A program made the position numbers and the translations under genes. Shown here piece after piece: positions 46,786 through 55,492 of a DNA stretch of 64,000 nucleotides. Within the stretch, counting starts at the first letter, position 1, and every line of letters begins with the position of its first letter. The notes under the pieces are model-generated. The model saw only the letters and a list, made by a program, of their open reading frames with translations. It searched no databases and was not told the DNA's origin. The DNA lies in assembly GCF_014303395.1 (NCBI RefSeq), contig NZ_CP060298.1:2871001-2935000 (forward strand), given 5' to 3'. This stretch comes from Nakamurella sp. PAMC28650 (GTDB lineage Bacteria; Actinomycetota; Actinomycetes; Mycobacteriales; Nakamurellaceae).

Positions 46786-48909
46786 CTACGGCATGGTCGA
46801 CACGCCCGGCGGGTTGAACCGCCGGCCGGTCACCTTCTCGGACACGCCCTCGCGATCCAGGTACGGCGTGATGCCGCCGAGCCAGAACGGCCACCCGGCG
46901 CCCGTGATCAGCGCCAGATCGATGTCGGCGGCCGCAGCCACCACCTTCTCGTCCAGCATCAGACGGGCCTCCTGGGCCAACGCGGCCAGTGCGCGGTCGC
47001 GGACCTGTTCACCGGTCGACGGCGCCGTGCCCTGCTCCCACAGCGCGGCGACCTCCGGATCCAGGACCTGCTGCCCGGTCTCGGTCCAGGAGACCAACGT
47101 GCGGTGGCCGGCGGCGACGATGCGCCGCAGGTTCTCGCTGACCTCGAACCGGTCGGGGAAGGACTGGTGGAGGGTTTCGGTGACGTGCAGCGCCACCGCC
47201 GGCCCGACCAGCTGCAGCAGCATGATCGGCGTCATCGGCAGGCCCAACGGAGCCAGCGCCGCGTCGGCGACCGCCGGATCGGTGCCCTCGTCGATGGCCG
47301 CGATGATCTCGCCCATGAACCGGGTCAGCAGGCGGTTGACCACGAACGCCGGTGCGTCGGCCGTGAAGATCGGACCCTTCCGGAGGGTCTTGGCCACCGA
47401 GAGGGCCGTGGCGGCGGTGCTGTCGGAAGTGGCTGCGGTGCGGACGATCTCCAGCAGCGGCATCACCGAGATCGGGTTGAAGAAGTGGAACCCGATCACC
47501 CGCTCCGGGTGGGCAAGGCCGGCCGACATGTCGGTGATCGACAGCGACGAGGTGTTGGTCGCCAGGACCGCCTCCGGTGAGACCACCTTCTCCAGCGCTG
47601 CGAACACGGTCTGTTTGGCCCCGAGTTCCTCGAAGACGGCCTCGATGACGAAGTCGGCGTCGGAGAACGCCTGGTAGTCGAGGGATCCCGTGACCAGGGC
47701 AGTCAGCCGGTTCGCCTCGTCCTGGGTCATCTTGCGCTGCGCGGCGCGCTCGGCGATCTTGCGGTGCACCCCGGCCAGGCCCTTGTCGAGGCGGGTCTGG
47801 TCGACGTCGGTGAGCACCACCGGCACGTGCAGTCGCTGCGCGAACAGCAGGGCGATCTGCCCGGCCATCAGACCGGCACCGATGACGCCGACCTTCGTGA
47901 CCTTGCGCGCCAGCGACAGATCGGGGGCACCGGCCGGCTTGCGGGCGCGCTTCTGCGTCAGGTTGAACGAGTACAGCCCGGCCCGGAACTGCTGCGAGAC
48001 GATGAGATCGGCGAGCCCGTCAGCCTCCGCGGCCAGCCCGGTCGCGAGATCGGCGGTGCGGGACAGCGCGATCAGTTCCAGGGCCCGGTAGGGCGCCGGC
48101 GAGGCGCCGTGGGTGCGCATGTCGGCGATGAGTCGGCCGCGCTCCAGCGCGGAGGTCCACTGGTCGTCGAATTCGGCGCCGGCATAGTTCGTGCGGGACA
48201 CCGTGATCCGGCCGGCGAGCACGTCGGCCATCCAGACGAGGGACTGCTCGAGGTAGTCGGCCGCATCCAGCACGACATCGACCACACCCAGACCCAGCGC
48301 CTCCGCGGGTCGCATCATGTGGTTCTGGTTGAGCGCATTCTCGATGATCACGGTGATCGCGTTCTCCGGCCCCACGATCTTCGGCAGGAGCTGGGTGCCG
48401 CCCCAGCCGGGCAGGATGCCCAGGAAGCATTCCGACAGCGCCATCATCGGAGCGTTGGCGGCCATCGTCCGGTAGTCGCAGGACAGGGCCAGTTCGACCC
48501 CGCCACCGATCGCGGCGCCGTTGACGAATGCGAAGGTCGGGATGCTCGAATCCGTCAGGCGCTTGAAGGTGGAGTGGCCCAGAACACCGGTGGCCCTTGC
48601 ACTGTCGTGATCGGTGATGGTCGCGATCTGCGACAGATCGGCTCCCACCGCGAACACGAAGGGCTTGCCGGTGACGGCGATCGCCGCCGGCTCCGCCGCG
48701 AACGCCGCGTCCAGGGCGGCGTTGAGCCCGGCGATTCCTCCGGGCCCGAAGGTCGAGGGCCGCTGGTGGTCGAGTCCGTTGTCCAGGGTGATCAGGGCGA
48801 CCTTGCCGGCGATGCCGGGCACGTCGAGCAGCCGCAGATGCGCCGAGGTGATCACCTCCTCCGGTGCCGAGGGGGTCTTCTTCTCGCCGGTGATCGTCGC
48901 GCTGGTCAT
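46786..48909 (-). CDS. fadB: Multifunctional fatty acid oxidation protein (FadB type)
   Basis: 707 residues from ATG at 48909 (ATGA overlap with the thiolase gene). N-terminal crotonase domain (AAIGGGVELALSCDYR, MALSECFLGILPGWGGTQLLPKIVG) to about residue 300, then 3-hydroxyacyl-CoA dehydrogenase NAD domain KVGVIGAGLMAGQIALLFAQ near residue 350, IGFHFFNPISVMPLLEIV, and C-terminal helical domains. Hydrates enoyl-CoA and oxidises the 3-hydroxy product. Confidence 0.93.
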   Translation of the reverse strand: MTSATITGEKKTPSAPEEVITSAHLRLLDVPGIAGKVALITLDNGLDHQRPSTFGPGGIAGLNAALDAAFAAEPAAIAVTGKPFVFAVGADLSQIATITDHDSARATGVLGHSTFKRLTDSSIPTFAFVNGAAIGGGVELALSCDYRTMAANAPMMALSECFLGILPGWGGTQLLPKIVGPENAITVIIENALNQNHMMRPAEALGLGVVDVVLDAADYLEQSLVWMADVLAGRITVSRTNYAGAEFDDQWTSALERGRLIADMRTHGASPAPYRALELIALSRTADLATGLAAEADGLADLIVSQQFRAGLYSFNLTQKRARKPAGAPDLSLARKVTKVGVIGAGLMAGQIALLFAQRLHVPVVLTDVDQTRLDKGLAGVHRKIAERAAQRKMTQDEANRLTALVTGSLDYQAFSDADFVIEAVFEELGAKQTVFAALEKVVSPEAVLATNTSSLSITDMSAGLAHPERVIGFHFFNPISVMPLLEIVRTAATSDSTAATALSVAKTLRKGPIFTADAPAFVVNRLLTRFMGEIIAAIDEGTDPAVADAALAPLGLPMTPIMLLQLVGPAVALHVTETLHQSFPDRFEVSENLRRIVAAGHRTLVSWTETGQQVLDPEVAALWEQGTAPSTGEQVRDRALAALAQEARLMLDEKVVAAAADIDLALITGAGWPFWLGGITPYLDREGVSEKVTGRRFNPPGVSTMP

Positions 48910-50213
48910 CTGCTGTCCCCGTCGGTGGTGTCGGTGGCGGAATCTGCCGGCTCGAAGTGTGGGTTCTCCCAGATCACGGTGCCGCCCATGCCCAGACCAA
49001 CGCACATCGTGGTCAGGCCGTACCGGACGTCAGGGCGCTGCGAGAACTCCCGCGCCAGCTGGGTCATCAGGCGGACGCCGGACGAGGCCAGCGGATGACC
49101 CATTGCGATGGCGCCGCCGAATGGATTGATCCTGGCGTCGTCGTCGGCCAGGCCGAAGTGGTCCGTGAAGGCCAGCACCTGCACGGCGAATGCCTCGTTG
49201 ATCTCGATGATCCCGATGTCGCCGATCTCCAGACCTGCTTTGCGCAGTGCCTTCTCGGTCGCCGGGATGGGTCCGTCGCCCATCGTCTCTGCCGGTACGC
49301 CGGCGAATGCGAACGACACCATCCGCATCCGGACCGGGAGGCCGAGTTCCGCGGCCACGTCGGAGGCGACCAGCAGGCACGCGGAGGCCCCGTCCGTCAG
49401 GCCCGAGGAGTTACCGGCGCTGACGCGGCCGTGCGGGCGGAACGGCGTGCGCAGGTTCTCCAGCGCGGTCATCGTCGTGCCCGGCCGGGCCAATTCGTCC
49501 CCGGTCGCCAGTCCCCACCCCTGCTCGACCGACCGCGTCGCCATCGGCACCAGGTCAGGGGTGATGTTGCCGCCCGCCAGTGCCGCTGCGTACTTGTCCT
49601 GGCTGTGGACCGCGTAGGCGTCGGCGCGCTCCTTGGTCAGCTGCGGGTACTTGTCGTGCAGGTTCTCGGCGGTATTGCCCATGTTCAACGCGGACGGATC
49701 GACCAGGCGGTCGGCCACGAAGCGCGGATTCGGGTCTGCGCCCTGGCCCATCGGGTGGTGACCCATGTGCTCGACACCGCCGGCGATCACCACGTCGTAC
49801 CCGCCAGCCACGATGCCCGAGGCGACCGCGGTGACGGCCGTCATGGCTCCGGCGCACATCCGATCGATGGCGAAACCGGGCACGGACCGCGGCAGACCGG
49901 CCAACATGGCGGTGGTCCGGCCGATGGTCAGGCCCTGGTCCCCCGTCTGGGTGGCCGCGGCGATCGCCACCTCGTCGACCCGTTCCGGGGGGAGTTCGGG
50001 GTGTCGGCGCATCAACTCCCGGATCACCCTGACGACCATGTCGTCCGCTCTGGTCTCCGCGTACTGGCCCTTCTCGCCGGCCTTCCCGAACGGCGTCCGG
50101 ACGCCTTCGACGAACACGACGTCGCGCAGCGTGCGGGGCTTGATCATGCCCGCCTGCTCCGAGGCGGCCGGCCCTGATCCGGGTGTGAGCGTCGACGATC
50201 CCTGTGCTGCCAC
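48906..50213 (-). CDS. fadA: Acetyl-CoA acyltransferase (thiolase)
   Basis: 435 residues from GTG at 50213 with AGGGAG nine bases upstream; ATG at residue 23 is an alternative. Nucleophile Cys in DRMCAGAMTAV near residue 119, INEAFAVQVLAF, GGAIAMGHPLASSG (His) and TMCVGLGMGG (second Cys). Cleaves 3-oxoacyl-CoA. First gene of the acyl-CoA cluster, with a candidate operator-promoter just upstream. Confidence 0.93.
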   Translation of the reverse strand: MAAQGSSTLTPGSGPAASEQAGMIKPRTLRDVVFVEGVRTPFGKAGEKGQYAETRADDMVVRVIRELMRRHPELPPERVDEVAIAAATQTGDQGLTIGRTTAMLAGLPRSVPGFAIDRMCAGAMTAVTAVASGIVAGGYDVVIAGGVEHMGHHPMGQGADPNPRFVADRLVDPSALNMGNTAENLHDKYPQLTKERADAYAVHSQDKYAAALAGGNITPDLVPMATRSVEQGWGLATGDELARPGTTMTALENLRTPFRPHGRVSAGNSSGLTDGASACLLVASDVAAELGLPVRMRMVSFAFAGVPAETMGDGPIPATEKALRKAGLEIGDIGIIEINEAFAVQVLAFTDHFGLADDDARINPFGGAIAMGHPLASSGVRLMTQLAREFSQRPDVRYGLTTMCVGLGMGGTVIWENPHFEPADSATDTTDGDSR

Positions 50214-50305
50214 AAATGGCTCCCTGTCATGAGCACGGTCTCTCCGTCATCGGAACGGCCGGTCATCGGCTCGACGTCCGATCGGGCGTCGATGCCGGTG
50301 CCAGC

Positions 50306-50334
50306 ATGCTACCGGAAAGGCTACTGGCCGGTAA
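50306..50334 (-). promoter_or_regulatory. Candidate promoter and operator of the fadA operon
   Basis: On the minus strand, TTACCG and TAGCAT are 17 bases apart (plus coordinates 50329-50334 and 50306-50311). The near-palindrome TACTGGCCGGTA (50322-50333, one mismatch) overlaps the -35. A TACCGG/CCGGTA pair spans 50310-50333. A TetR-type regulator of acyl-CoA genes could bind here, but none is encoded beside it. Confidence 0.4.
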
Positions 50335-50394
50335 CTTAAGGGTCGGGCATCACGCGACGGTGTAGCGATGACGCATCACTGCAGGTGGGACTAC

Positions 50395-51687
50395 TTAGAC
50401 GACCGGGGCGTCCAAGGCGCCACGGAGATCGTCGGCGGTCAGCTCGATCTGCCACTCACGCGCCCCGCCGGCCCGGAGAGCAGCCTGGATGTCCTCGCCG
50501 GCGGGAGGGGTCCACATGGTCCGCCGGACCAGGTCGGGCGAGAGCATGTTCTCCACCGGCATGTTGATGCGTTCCGAGGTGGCCGCCAGCGCCGCCCGCG
50601 CGGCGGTGAGACGGGCGGCGGCCTTGGGGTCCTTGAGCGCCCATTTCGCCGGTGGCGGCGGTCCGTCACCCTGCAGGGTGGAGGGCGGTAGCGCAGAGGA
50701 CGGGAGGGCCATGGCACGACGGATGGCGTCCCACCAGGTCGACGCCTGCCGGCGCTGGATCCGCCCGGCGAACACCGGCATCGCGACAAGGGCATCCAGC
50801 GAGGCCGGTTTCGCAAAAGCCGCCGCGACGATGGCGGTATCGGGCAGCACCCGGTGCGGCGCGAGGTCACGGCGACGGGCGACCGAGTCGCGCGTCGTCC
50901 ACAGCTCGCGCACGATGGCGAGCACCCGCGGCTCGCGAATCTTGTGGATCCCGGACGTGCGTCGCCACGGATCGACCCGCGGGGGGGTGGGCGGTGCGGC
51001 CACGATCGCAGCGAACTCCTGACGCGCCCAGTCGAGCTTGCCCTGCTCGTCGAGCAGCGCTTCCATCGCATCGCGTAGTTCGATGAGCACCTCGACATCC
51101 AGCGCGGCGTAGGTCAGCCAGGCGGCAGGCAACGGCCGCGTCGACCAATCGGCCGCCCCGTGCCCCTTGGCCAGCCCGAGGCCCAGCATCTGTTCCACCA
51201 GCGGCCCGAGGCCGACGCGGGGGAGCCCGGCCAGCCGCCCGGCCAGTTCGGTGTCGAACAACTTTCGCGGGTGCATCCCGGCTTCGGCCAGGCACGGCAG
51301 GTCCTGGCTGGCAGCGTGCAGGACCCATTCCGAATCTGCCAGCGGCGCATCCAGGAGGGCAAGATCGCCCAGCGCGATCGGGTCGAACAGCGCCGTGCCG
51401 ACATCTGCTCTGCGCAGCTGCACGAGGTAGGCCCTCGACCCGTAGCGAAAACCGGAGGCGCGCTCGGCGTCGAGGGCGACCGGACCGGACCCGGCCGCGA
51501 GGTTCCGCGCCCACGATGCCAGCCGGAGCGGGTCCACGATCGGCTGGACGTCCCCGTCGCGCGGGACGAGCAATGGCGTGATCTGCGGGAGCGCATCGTC
51601 CCCGCCAGGGACCGCCGGGGTCCCCGGCAGCCGGTCGGCGGCCGAGATGTCCGCACCGGAATCGGTGGTGATGTCTGACGTCTGCAC
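50395..51687 (-). CDS. rnd: Ribonuclease D
   Basis: 430 residues if GTG at 51687 is used; the frame stays open to 51837 but would then overlap the upstream LuxR-type gene. DEDD exonuclease: GPVALDAERASGF (Asp/Glu), HAASQDLPCLAEAGM (Asp) and LTYAALDVEVLIEL (Tyr/Asp). C-terminal HRDC-type helices follow (DPWRRTSGIHKIREPRVLAIVREL). Trims 3' ends of structured RNA. Equivalent to M. tuberculosis Rv2681, next to DUF3000 in both. Confidence 0.88.
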   Translation of the reverse strand: MQTSDITTDSGADISAADRLPGTPAVPGGDDALPQITPLLVPRDGDVQPIVDPLRLASWARNLAAGSGPVALDAERASGFRYGSRAYLVQLRRADVGTALFDPIALGDLALLDAPLADSEWVLHAASQDLPCLAEAGMHPRKLFDTELAGRLAGLPRVGLGPLVEQMLGLGLAKGHGAADWSTRPLPAAWLTYAALDVEVLIELRDAMEALLDEQGKLDWARQEFAAIVAAPPTPPRVDPWRRTSGIHKIREPRVLAIVRELWTTRDSVARRRDLAPHRVLPDTAIVAAAFAKPASLDALVAMPVFAGRIQRRQASTWWDAIRRAMALPSSALPPSTLQGDGPPPPAKWALKDPKAAARLTAARAALAATSERINMPVENMLSPDLVRRTMWTPPAGEDIQAALRAGGAREWQIELTADDLRGALDAPVV

Positions 51688-51790
51688 TGCGACAGTGTGC
51701 CTGACCTGCGGGACCTCGACGTGCAAGCCGGCGTTCGACCCACTGGAATGGCTGGTCAGGGCATCTCTGAACAGAACGGGCGACCCGAAA

Positions 51791-52459
51791 TCAGGAGATG
51801 ACGCCCGCACGCATGGCCAGCGCGACCATGTGTGCACGGTCGCCGGTGCCGAGCTTGCGCCCGATCCGGGCGAGATGGCTCTTGACCGTCAGGGCCGAGA
51901 GGTTGAGTTCGTCGCCGATCCACTTGTTCGACCGACCGTCGGCCACCAGGCGGATCACTTCGATCTCCCGCGAGGACAGGTCGTGGATCGAGCTCGGGAT
52001 GTTCGCGGCGGCGGGGTTGGCCCGTCGGCCGATCAGCACCCCGTTGACGCCGGCCCCGACGGCATCGATCACCGGGCCGATGTCGGCGGTGGGGGCGAGC
52101 GCGAGCACCCGTACCCAGCCGGCGGCACGCAGAGTGTTGATGATGCGTCCGGCGTCGGGTCCGGTCAGCAGGCTGATCAGGGCCAGATCGCCGACGATGC
52201 CGCGCTCGGTCAGTTCCTCCACCGCAGCCAGCGACGTGACGGGGAGGACGCGGCCGATCCCGACCTCCATCAGGCCGGCCTGGAGAGCCTCGCGGGTGGC
52301 CCGATCCGGATCGACCAGTAACACTGTGGCCGCCCGCAGCGAACTACTCATCGAGTCGCGGAGTGGCGATCGCTGCGCAGGTAGGGCACCCGCCCCGATC
52401 GGAAGCTCGTCGGCCCGCCGTAGCGAGGTCTGGTCGGCACCGAGCGTCGACGTGTTCAC
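51791..52459 (-). CDS. LuxR-family regulator with degenerate receiver
   Basis: 222 residues from GTG at 52459, with GGGAGGCAG upstream. Residues about 45-145 resemble a receiver (TVLLVDPDRATREALQAGLMEVG), but the strand that should end in the phospho-acceptor reads DLALISLLTGPDAG with Ser/Leu where Asp belongs, and the conserved Lys is also missing. C-terminal HTH: LSSREIEVIRLVADGRSNKWIGDELNLSALTVKSHLARIGRKLG. Probably works without phosphorylation. Confidence 0.85.
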   Translation of the reverse strand: MNTSTLGADQTSLRRADELPIGAGALPAQRSPLRDSMSSSLRAATVLLVDPDRATREALQAGLMEVGIGRVLPVTSLAAVEELTERGIVGDLALISLLTGPDAGRIINTLRAAGWVRVLALAPTADIGPVIDAVGAGVNGVLIGRRANPAAANIPSSIHDLSSREIEVIRLVADGRSNKWIGDELNLSALTVKSHLARIGRKLGTGDRAHMVALAMRAGVIS

Positions 52460-52663
52460 CTGTCTGCCTCCCGAAGCGAATGGATCGGTTCTGAACTGCA
52501 CGGTGTCACCCTGTCGTCATGACCCCGGAAGGTCGATTGGCCGCCGGCTCTGGCGACCCGTGAATTGGTGCGGCATCGTGCTGAGCACCCGTTCAGTCTC
52601 TGCCCATGGTGCTCAACTGGTCAAGCACACGATGTGCTCTATGTTGACAATTAGTGATCGAGC

Positions 52664-53248
52664 CTAGCGTACGTTCGGGGGCGCGGGTCGACCGATGGAA
52701 ACGACGCCCTCGGGTGGCAGTCCGGCCGCGATCGCCAGGAGTTCGGTGAAGGCCGCGAGATGAAGCCCGGTCCGATCGTCGGTCGCCGTCCACGAAGCGC
52801 GTAACTCCAGGTCATCGGTCCTGCCAGGCCCAGCGATGTCGCCGAATCTGGTCGATGACGTCGACGTGACGGTGCCGCCCAGAGCCGTGAAAGAGGCCCC
52901 GGAAAGCTCCAGGCAGTCGGTCAACCAGCTCCAGGCGACGTCCGGCAGCAGCGGGTCGCGGGCAATTTCATCGTCAACTTCGGCCGTGAGAAAAATTACG
53001 ATCCGAAGCGTACCGTCCCACGCGTCTACTCCATCTGGGTTATGCAGGAGTATCAAACGCCCGGATGCAGACTCCGGTCGGTCGCCACCCCACATCACCT
53101 CGGCGGAGAGAGCATGACTCCAGGGGGCGAGCCGGGTGGGTGCGGGCAGTTCCCCCAGCTCGATCTCCGGTCTGATCCGCACGCGGGCCAGCTCGTCCAA
53201 CGCGGCCTGGAATGCAGCAGGGGCGATCGAATCCGCCGAGGTGGTCAT
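52664..53248 (-). CDS. DUF3000 family protein
   Basis: 194 residues from ATG at 53248; GTG at 53260 also fits. Conserved features: FQAALDELARVRIRPEIELGELPAPTRLAPWSHALSAEV, ASGRLILLHNPDGVDAWDGTLRIV and ELLAIAAGLPPEGVVSIGRPAPP. Soluble, function unknown. In M. tuberculosis the homologue (Rv2680) is next to rnd; here a LuxR-type gene sits between them. Confidence 0.88.
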   Translation of the reverse strand: MTTSADSIAPAAFQAALDELARVRIRPEIELGELPAPTRLAPWSHALSAEVMWGGDRPESASGRLILLHNPDGVDAWDGTLRIVIFLTAEVDDEIARDPLLPDVAWSWLTDCLELSGASFTALGGTVTSTSSTRFGDIAGPGRTDDLELRASWTATDDRTGLHLAAFTELLAIAAGLPPEGVVSIGRPAPPNVR

Positions 53249-53393
53249 GTCCGGGGACACTACGACCGCGCACCGACAGTCCACCGTCTCCCACGCCGCT
53301 CCGGGTCAGAACGACGCCCGCACCGTGACCTGCCCGGGAATCGGCGGTCGCGGTGCGGGCGGTCCTGGCGGCGTGGATGACCCGACGGTAGAG

Positions 53394-53807
53394 CTACTCG
53401 CCGGTGGGTTCCAGACGGAGCGACAGCGAGTTGATGCACCATCGCTCGTCGGTCGGCGTCGGGTAGCCCTCGCCCTTGAAGACGTGTCCGAGGTGCGAGT
53501 CGCAGGTGGCGCAGCGCGCCTCGGTGCGGACGCTGCCGAAGCTGCGGTCGGTCAGCAGGACCACGTTGTCGGCGTCGGAAGGGGCGTAGAAACTCGGCCA
53601 GCCGCAGTGCGACGGGAACTTGGCGTCGGACCGGAACAGTTCGGCCCCGCAGGCCCGGCACGAGTAGACGCCGGTGGTGGTGGTGTCGGTGTACTCACCC
53701 GTGAACGCACGTTCGGTGCCAGCTTCGCGCAGCACGCGGTACTCGGCGGGGTCCAGTTCCGCCTTCCACTGCTCGTCCGACTTCACAACTTTCTGGGATG
53801 CACTCAT
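53394..53807 (-). CDS. msrB: Peptide-methionine (R)-S-oxide reductase
   Basis: 137 residues from ATG at 53807. Zinc-binding pairs CRAC (near residue 49) and CATC (near 97), GWPSF near residue 70, and catalytic Cys in RWCINSLSLRL near residue 124. Reduces methionine-R-sulfoxide in proteins. Stand-alone gene, no MsrA nearby. Confidence 0.94.
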   Translation of the reverse strand: MSASQKVVKSDEQWKAELDPAEYRVLREAGTERAFTGEYTDTTTTGVYSCRACGAELFRSDAKFPSHCGWPSFYAPSDADNVVLLTDRSFGSVRTEARCATCDSHLGHVFKGEGYPTPTDERWCINSLSLRLEPTGE

Positions 53808-53905
53808 GACAGCAACGGTACGCGGAAGCCTGCGACCGATGTCTTCGGATCGGCCCGGGAAAATGCGTGACTGGCACACCTCACCCTGGGGCGGACGACG
53901 ACCGG

Positions 53906-55492
53906 TCACGGCGGGCAGAGCGTGCCCGCCGCCGGCATGGTCCCGGCCAGCAGGTAGGCGTCGACGGCGTTCGTCATGCAGGAGCTCGCCGGGTAGCCCC
54001 CGTGAGTGCCTGATTGCCACGTCAGCAGCGTGGCCGAGCCGAGCTGGGCGGTGAGGGACCGCACCTCGGCGAACGGCGACACCGGATCGTCGACCGCCCC
54101 GAGGACCAGGATCGGCGGTGCGCCGGTGGCGGTGACCGGTCCGAGCGCGGTCTCCGGAGCCGGCCAGGACGAGCAGATGCCGACCAGACCGATCAGGAAG
54201 GGCCCGAAGTCGGGTGCGGTGGTGCGCGCCCTGGTGGCGGCTGCGGCCAGATCGGAGCCACCGAGGCGCTGGGCCGAGTCGTTGCAGCGGTAGACCAACG
54301 TGCCGGACTGCTGCTGGGGTGGATTTTCGGTGCCGAGGGGCGCCAGCAGCAGCGCCGCCACCTGGTCGTAGTCGCCCTTGCGCGCCGCAGCCAGCGCCGT
54401 GGCGAGCGCCGGCCACCCGGCGGGGTCGCCGAGCTGTCCGGTCAGCGTGAGAAGGATGCTGCCCCCGGTGATCTCGTGTCCGTCGGAGCTGGGGACACCG
54501 ATGTCACCGGTGGAGGCCACCAACGCCCGGACGGCGGCGGCGGGGTCGGCTCCCAGCGGGCAGCCGCCGGTGAACGTCGGACAGGCCGCAGCGAACGAGG
54601 TGAGCGCCTTCTCGTCGGCGAGCGCCGCGGCCGCAGCCTGCTTGTCCGGGGTCAGAGACGGATCCGACGGCCCGTCCAGCACGGCGGCGGCGACCCGGCC
54701 CGGGTACCGGTCCGCGTAGACCGCGCCGAGGGTGGCACCGAAATCGCGTCCGAGGAAGGCCAGCCTGGCGACACCGAGCGCCGCCCTGACCGTGTCGATG
54801 TCGTCGGCGGCGAGCACGGTCGAGTAGTCGGACAGGTCGGGTCCCACCATGTCGCCGCAATCGAAGGTCAACGAGCGCGAGAGGCCGGCCAGCAGAGCGG
54901 CGGCGACGGAGGTGGTCGGATCCGCCCCCAGCGAGAGCAGGTCGCTCGAATTGGTGCCGCTCACGCAGGCGATGGGCACCGAGTCACCGGTTCCCCTGAG
55001 GTCCATCACGATCACCGCGTAGTGGGCCAGGATCGCGGCCGGGAGCCCGCCGGCGACCGCCGCCACCTGTCGGGTCCCGTTCCGGCCCGCGTCGCCCATG
55101 ACGACGAGCAGCGGTGGCGCGGCGGCGGGTGTCGCCGGCGAGGTGGCCTTCGCGACCGAGACTGAGAAGGTGCCGGAGGAACCTGCGCTGTAGCTCTTGG
55201 GCACCTGGACCTGAGCGCACTGCAGGGTGAAGGCAGGACCGCCGGCGGGGCCCTGCCGCTGGATCTGCTGATCGCAGGCAGACCAGGCGATCGGGTCGGA
55301 CGAGCGGCCGGACCCGCCGGGGCCGGTGGGCATCGCGCCGGCGGTGGAGGTGGGGACCTGGACCGACCCGGCCGCCCCGGACGTGGCCAGCGCGGGGCGG
55401 GTGGACGGACCGATGGTGCAGCCCGCCACCAGTGCGAGGACCGACCCGATGGCAGCGATCACCGCTGATCTGGTGAACCGGCCGCGGGTCAT
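53906..55492 (-). CDS. Secreted lipoprotein, alpha/beta-hydrolase fold with Asp at the nucleophile position
   Basis: 528 residues from ATG at 55492. Lipoprotein signal ending in LALVAGC near residue 25, then a Thr/Ser/Pro spacer. The fold follows actinobacterial Tap/Slp tripeptidyl aminopeptidases: LLVVMGDAGRNG, VIVMDLRGTGDS, and C-terminal LVLGAVDDPVSP and SGTHGGYPASSC for the acid and His. The nucleophile elbow reads LGRDFGATLGA, with Asp (codon GAT) where Ser is expected. It may use an Asp nucleophile or be inactive. Confidence 0.8.
   Translation of the reverse strand: MTRGRFTRSAVIAAIGSVLALVAGCTIGPSTRPALATSGAAGSVQVPTSTAGAMPTGPGGSGRSSDPIAWSACDQQIQRQGPAGGPAFTLQCAQVQVPKSYSAGSSGTFSVSVAKATSPATPAAAPPLLVVMGDAGRNGTRQVAAVAGGLPAAILAHYAVIVMDLRGTGDSVPIACVSGTNSSDLLSLGADPTTSVAAALLAGLSRSLTFDCGDMVGPDLSDYSTVLAADDIDTVRAALGVARLAFLGRDFGATLGAVYADRYPGRVAAAVLDGPSDPSLTPDKQAAAAALADEKALTSFAAACPTFTGGCPLGADPAAAVRALVASTGDIGVPSSDGHEITGGSILLTLTGQLGDPAGWPALATALAAARKGDYDQVAALLLAPLGTENPPQQQSGTLVYRCNDSAQRLGGSDLAAAATRARTTAPDFGPFLIGLVGICSSWPAPETALGPVTATGAPPILVLGAVDDPVSPFAEVRSLTAQLGSATLLTWQSGTHGGYPASSCMTNAVDAYLLAGTMPAAGTLCPP

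Noticed and set aside
39253-50213. Steroid or cholesterol catabolic cluster
   Set aside because: No ring-cleavage, KstD, Hsa or Mce genes; contents fit general or 4-hydroxyacyl-CoA breakdown better.
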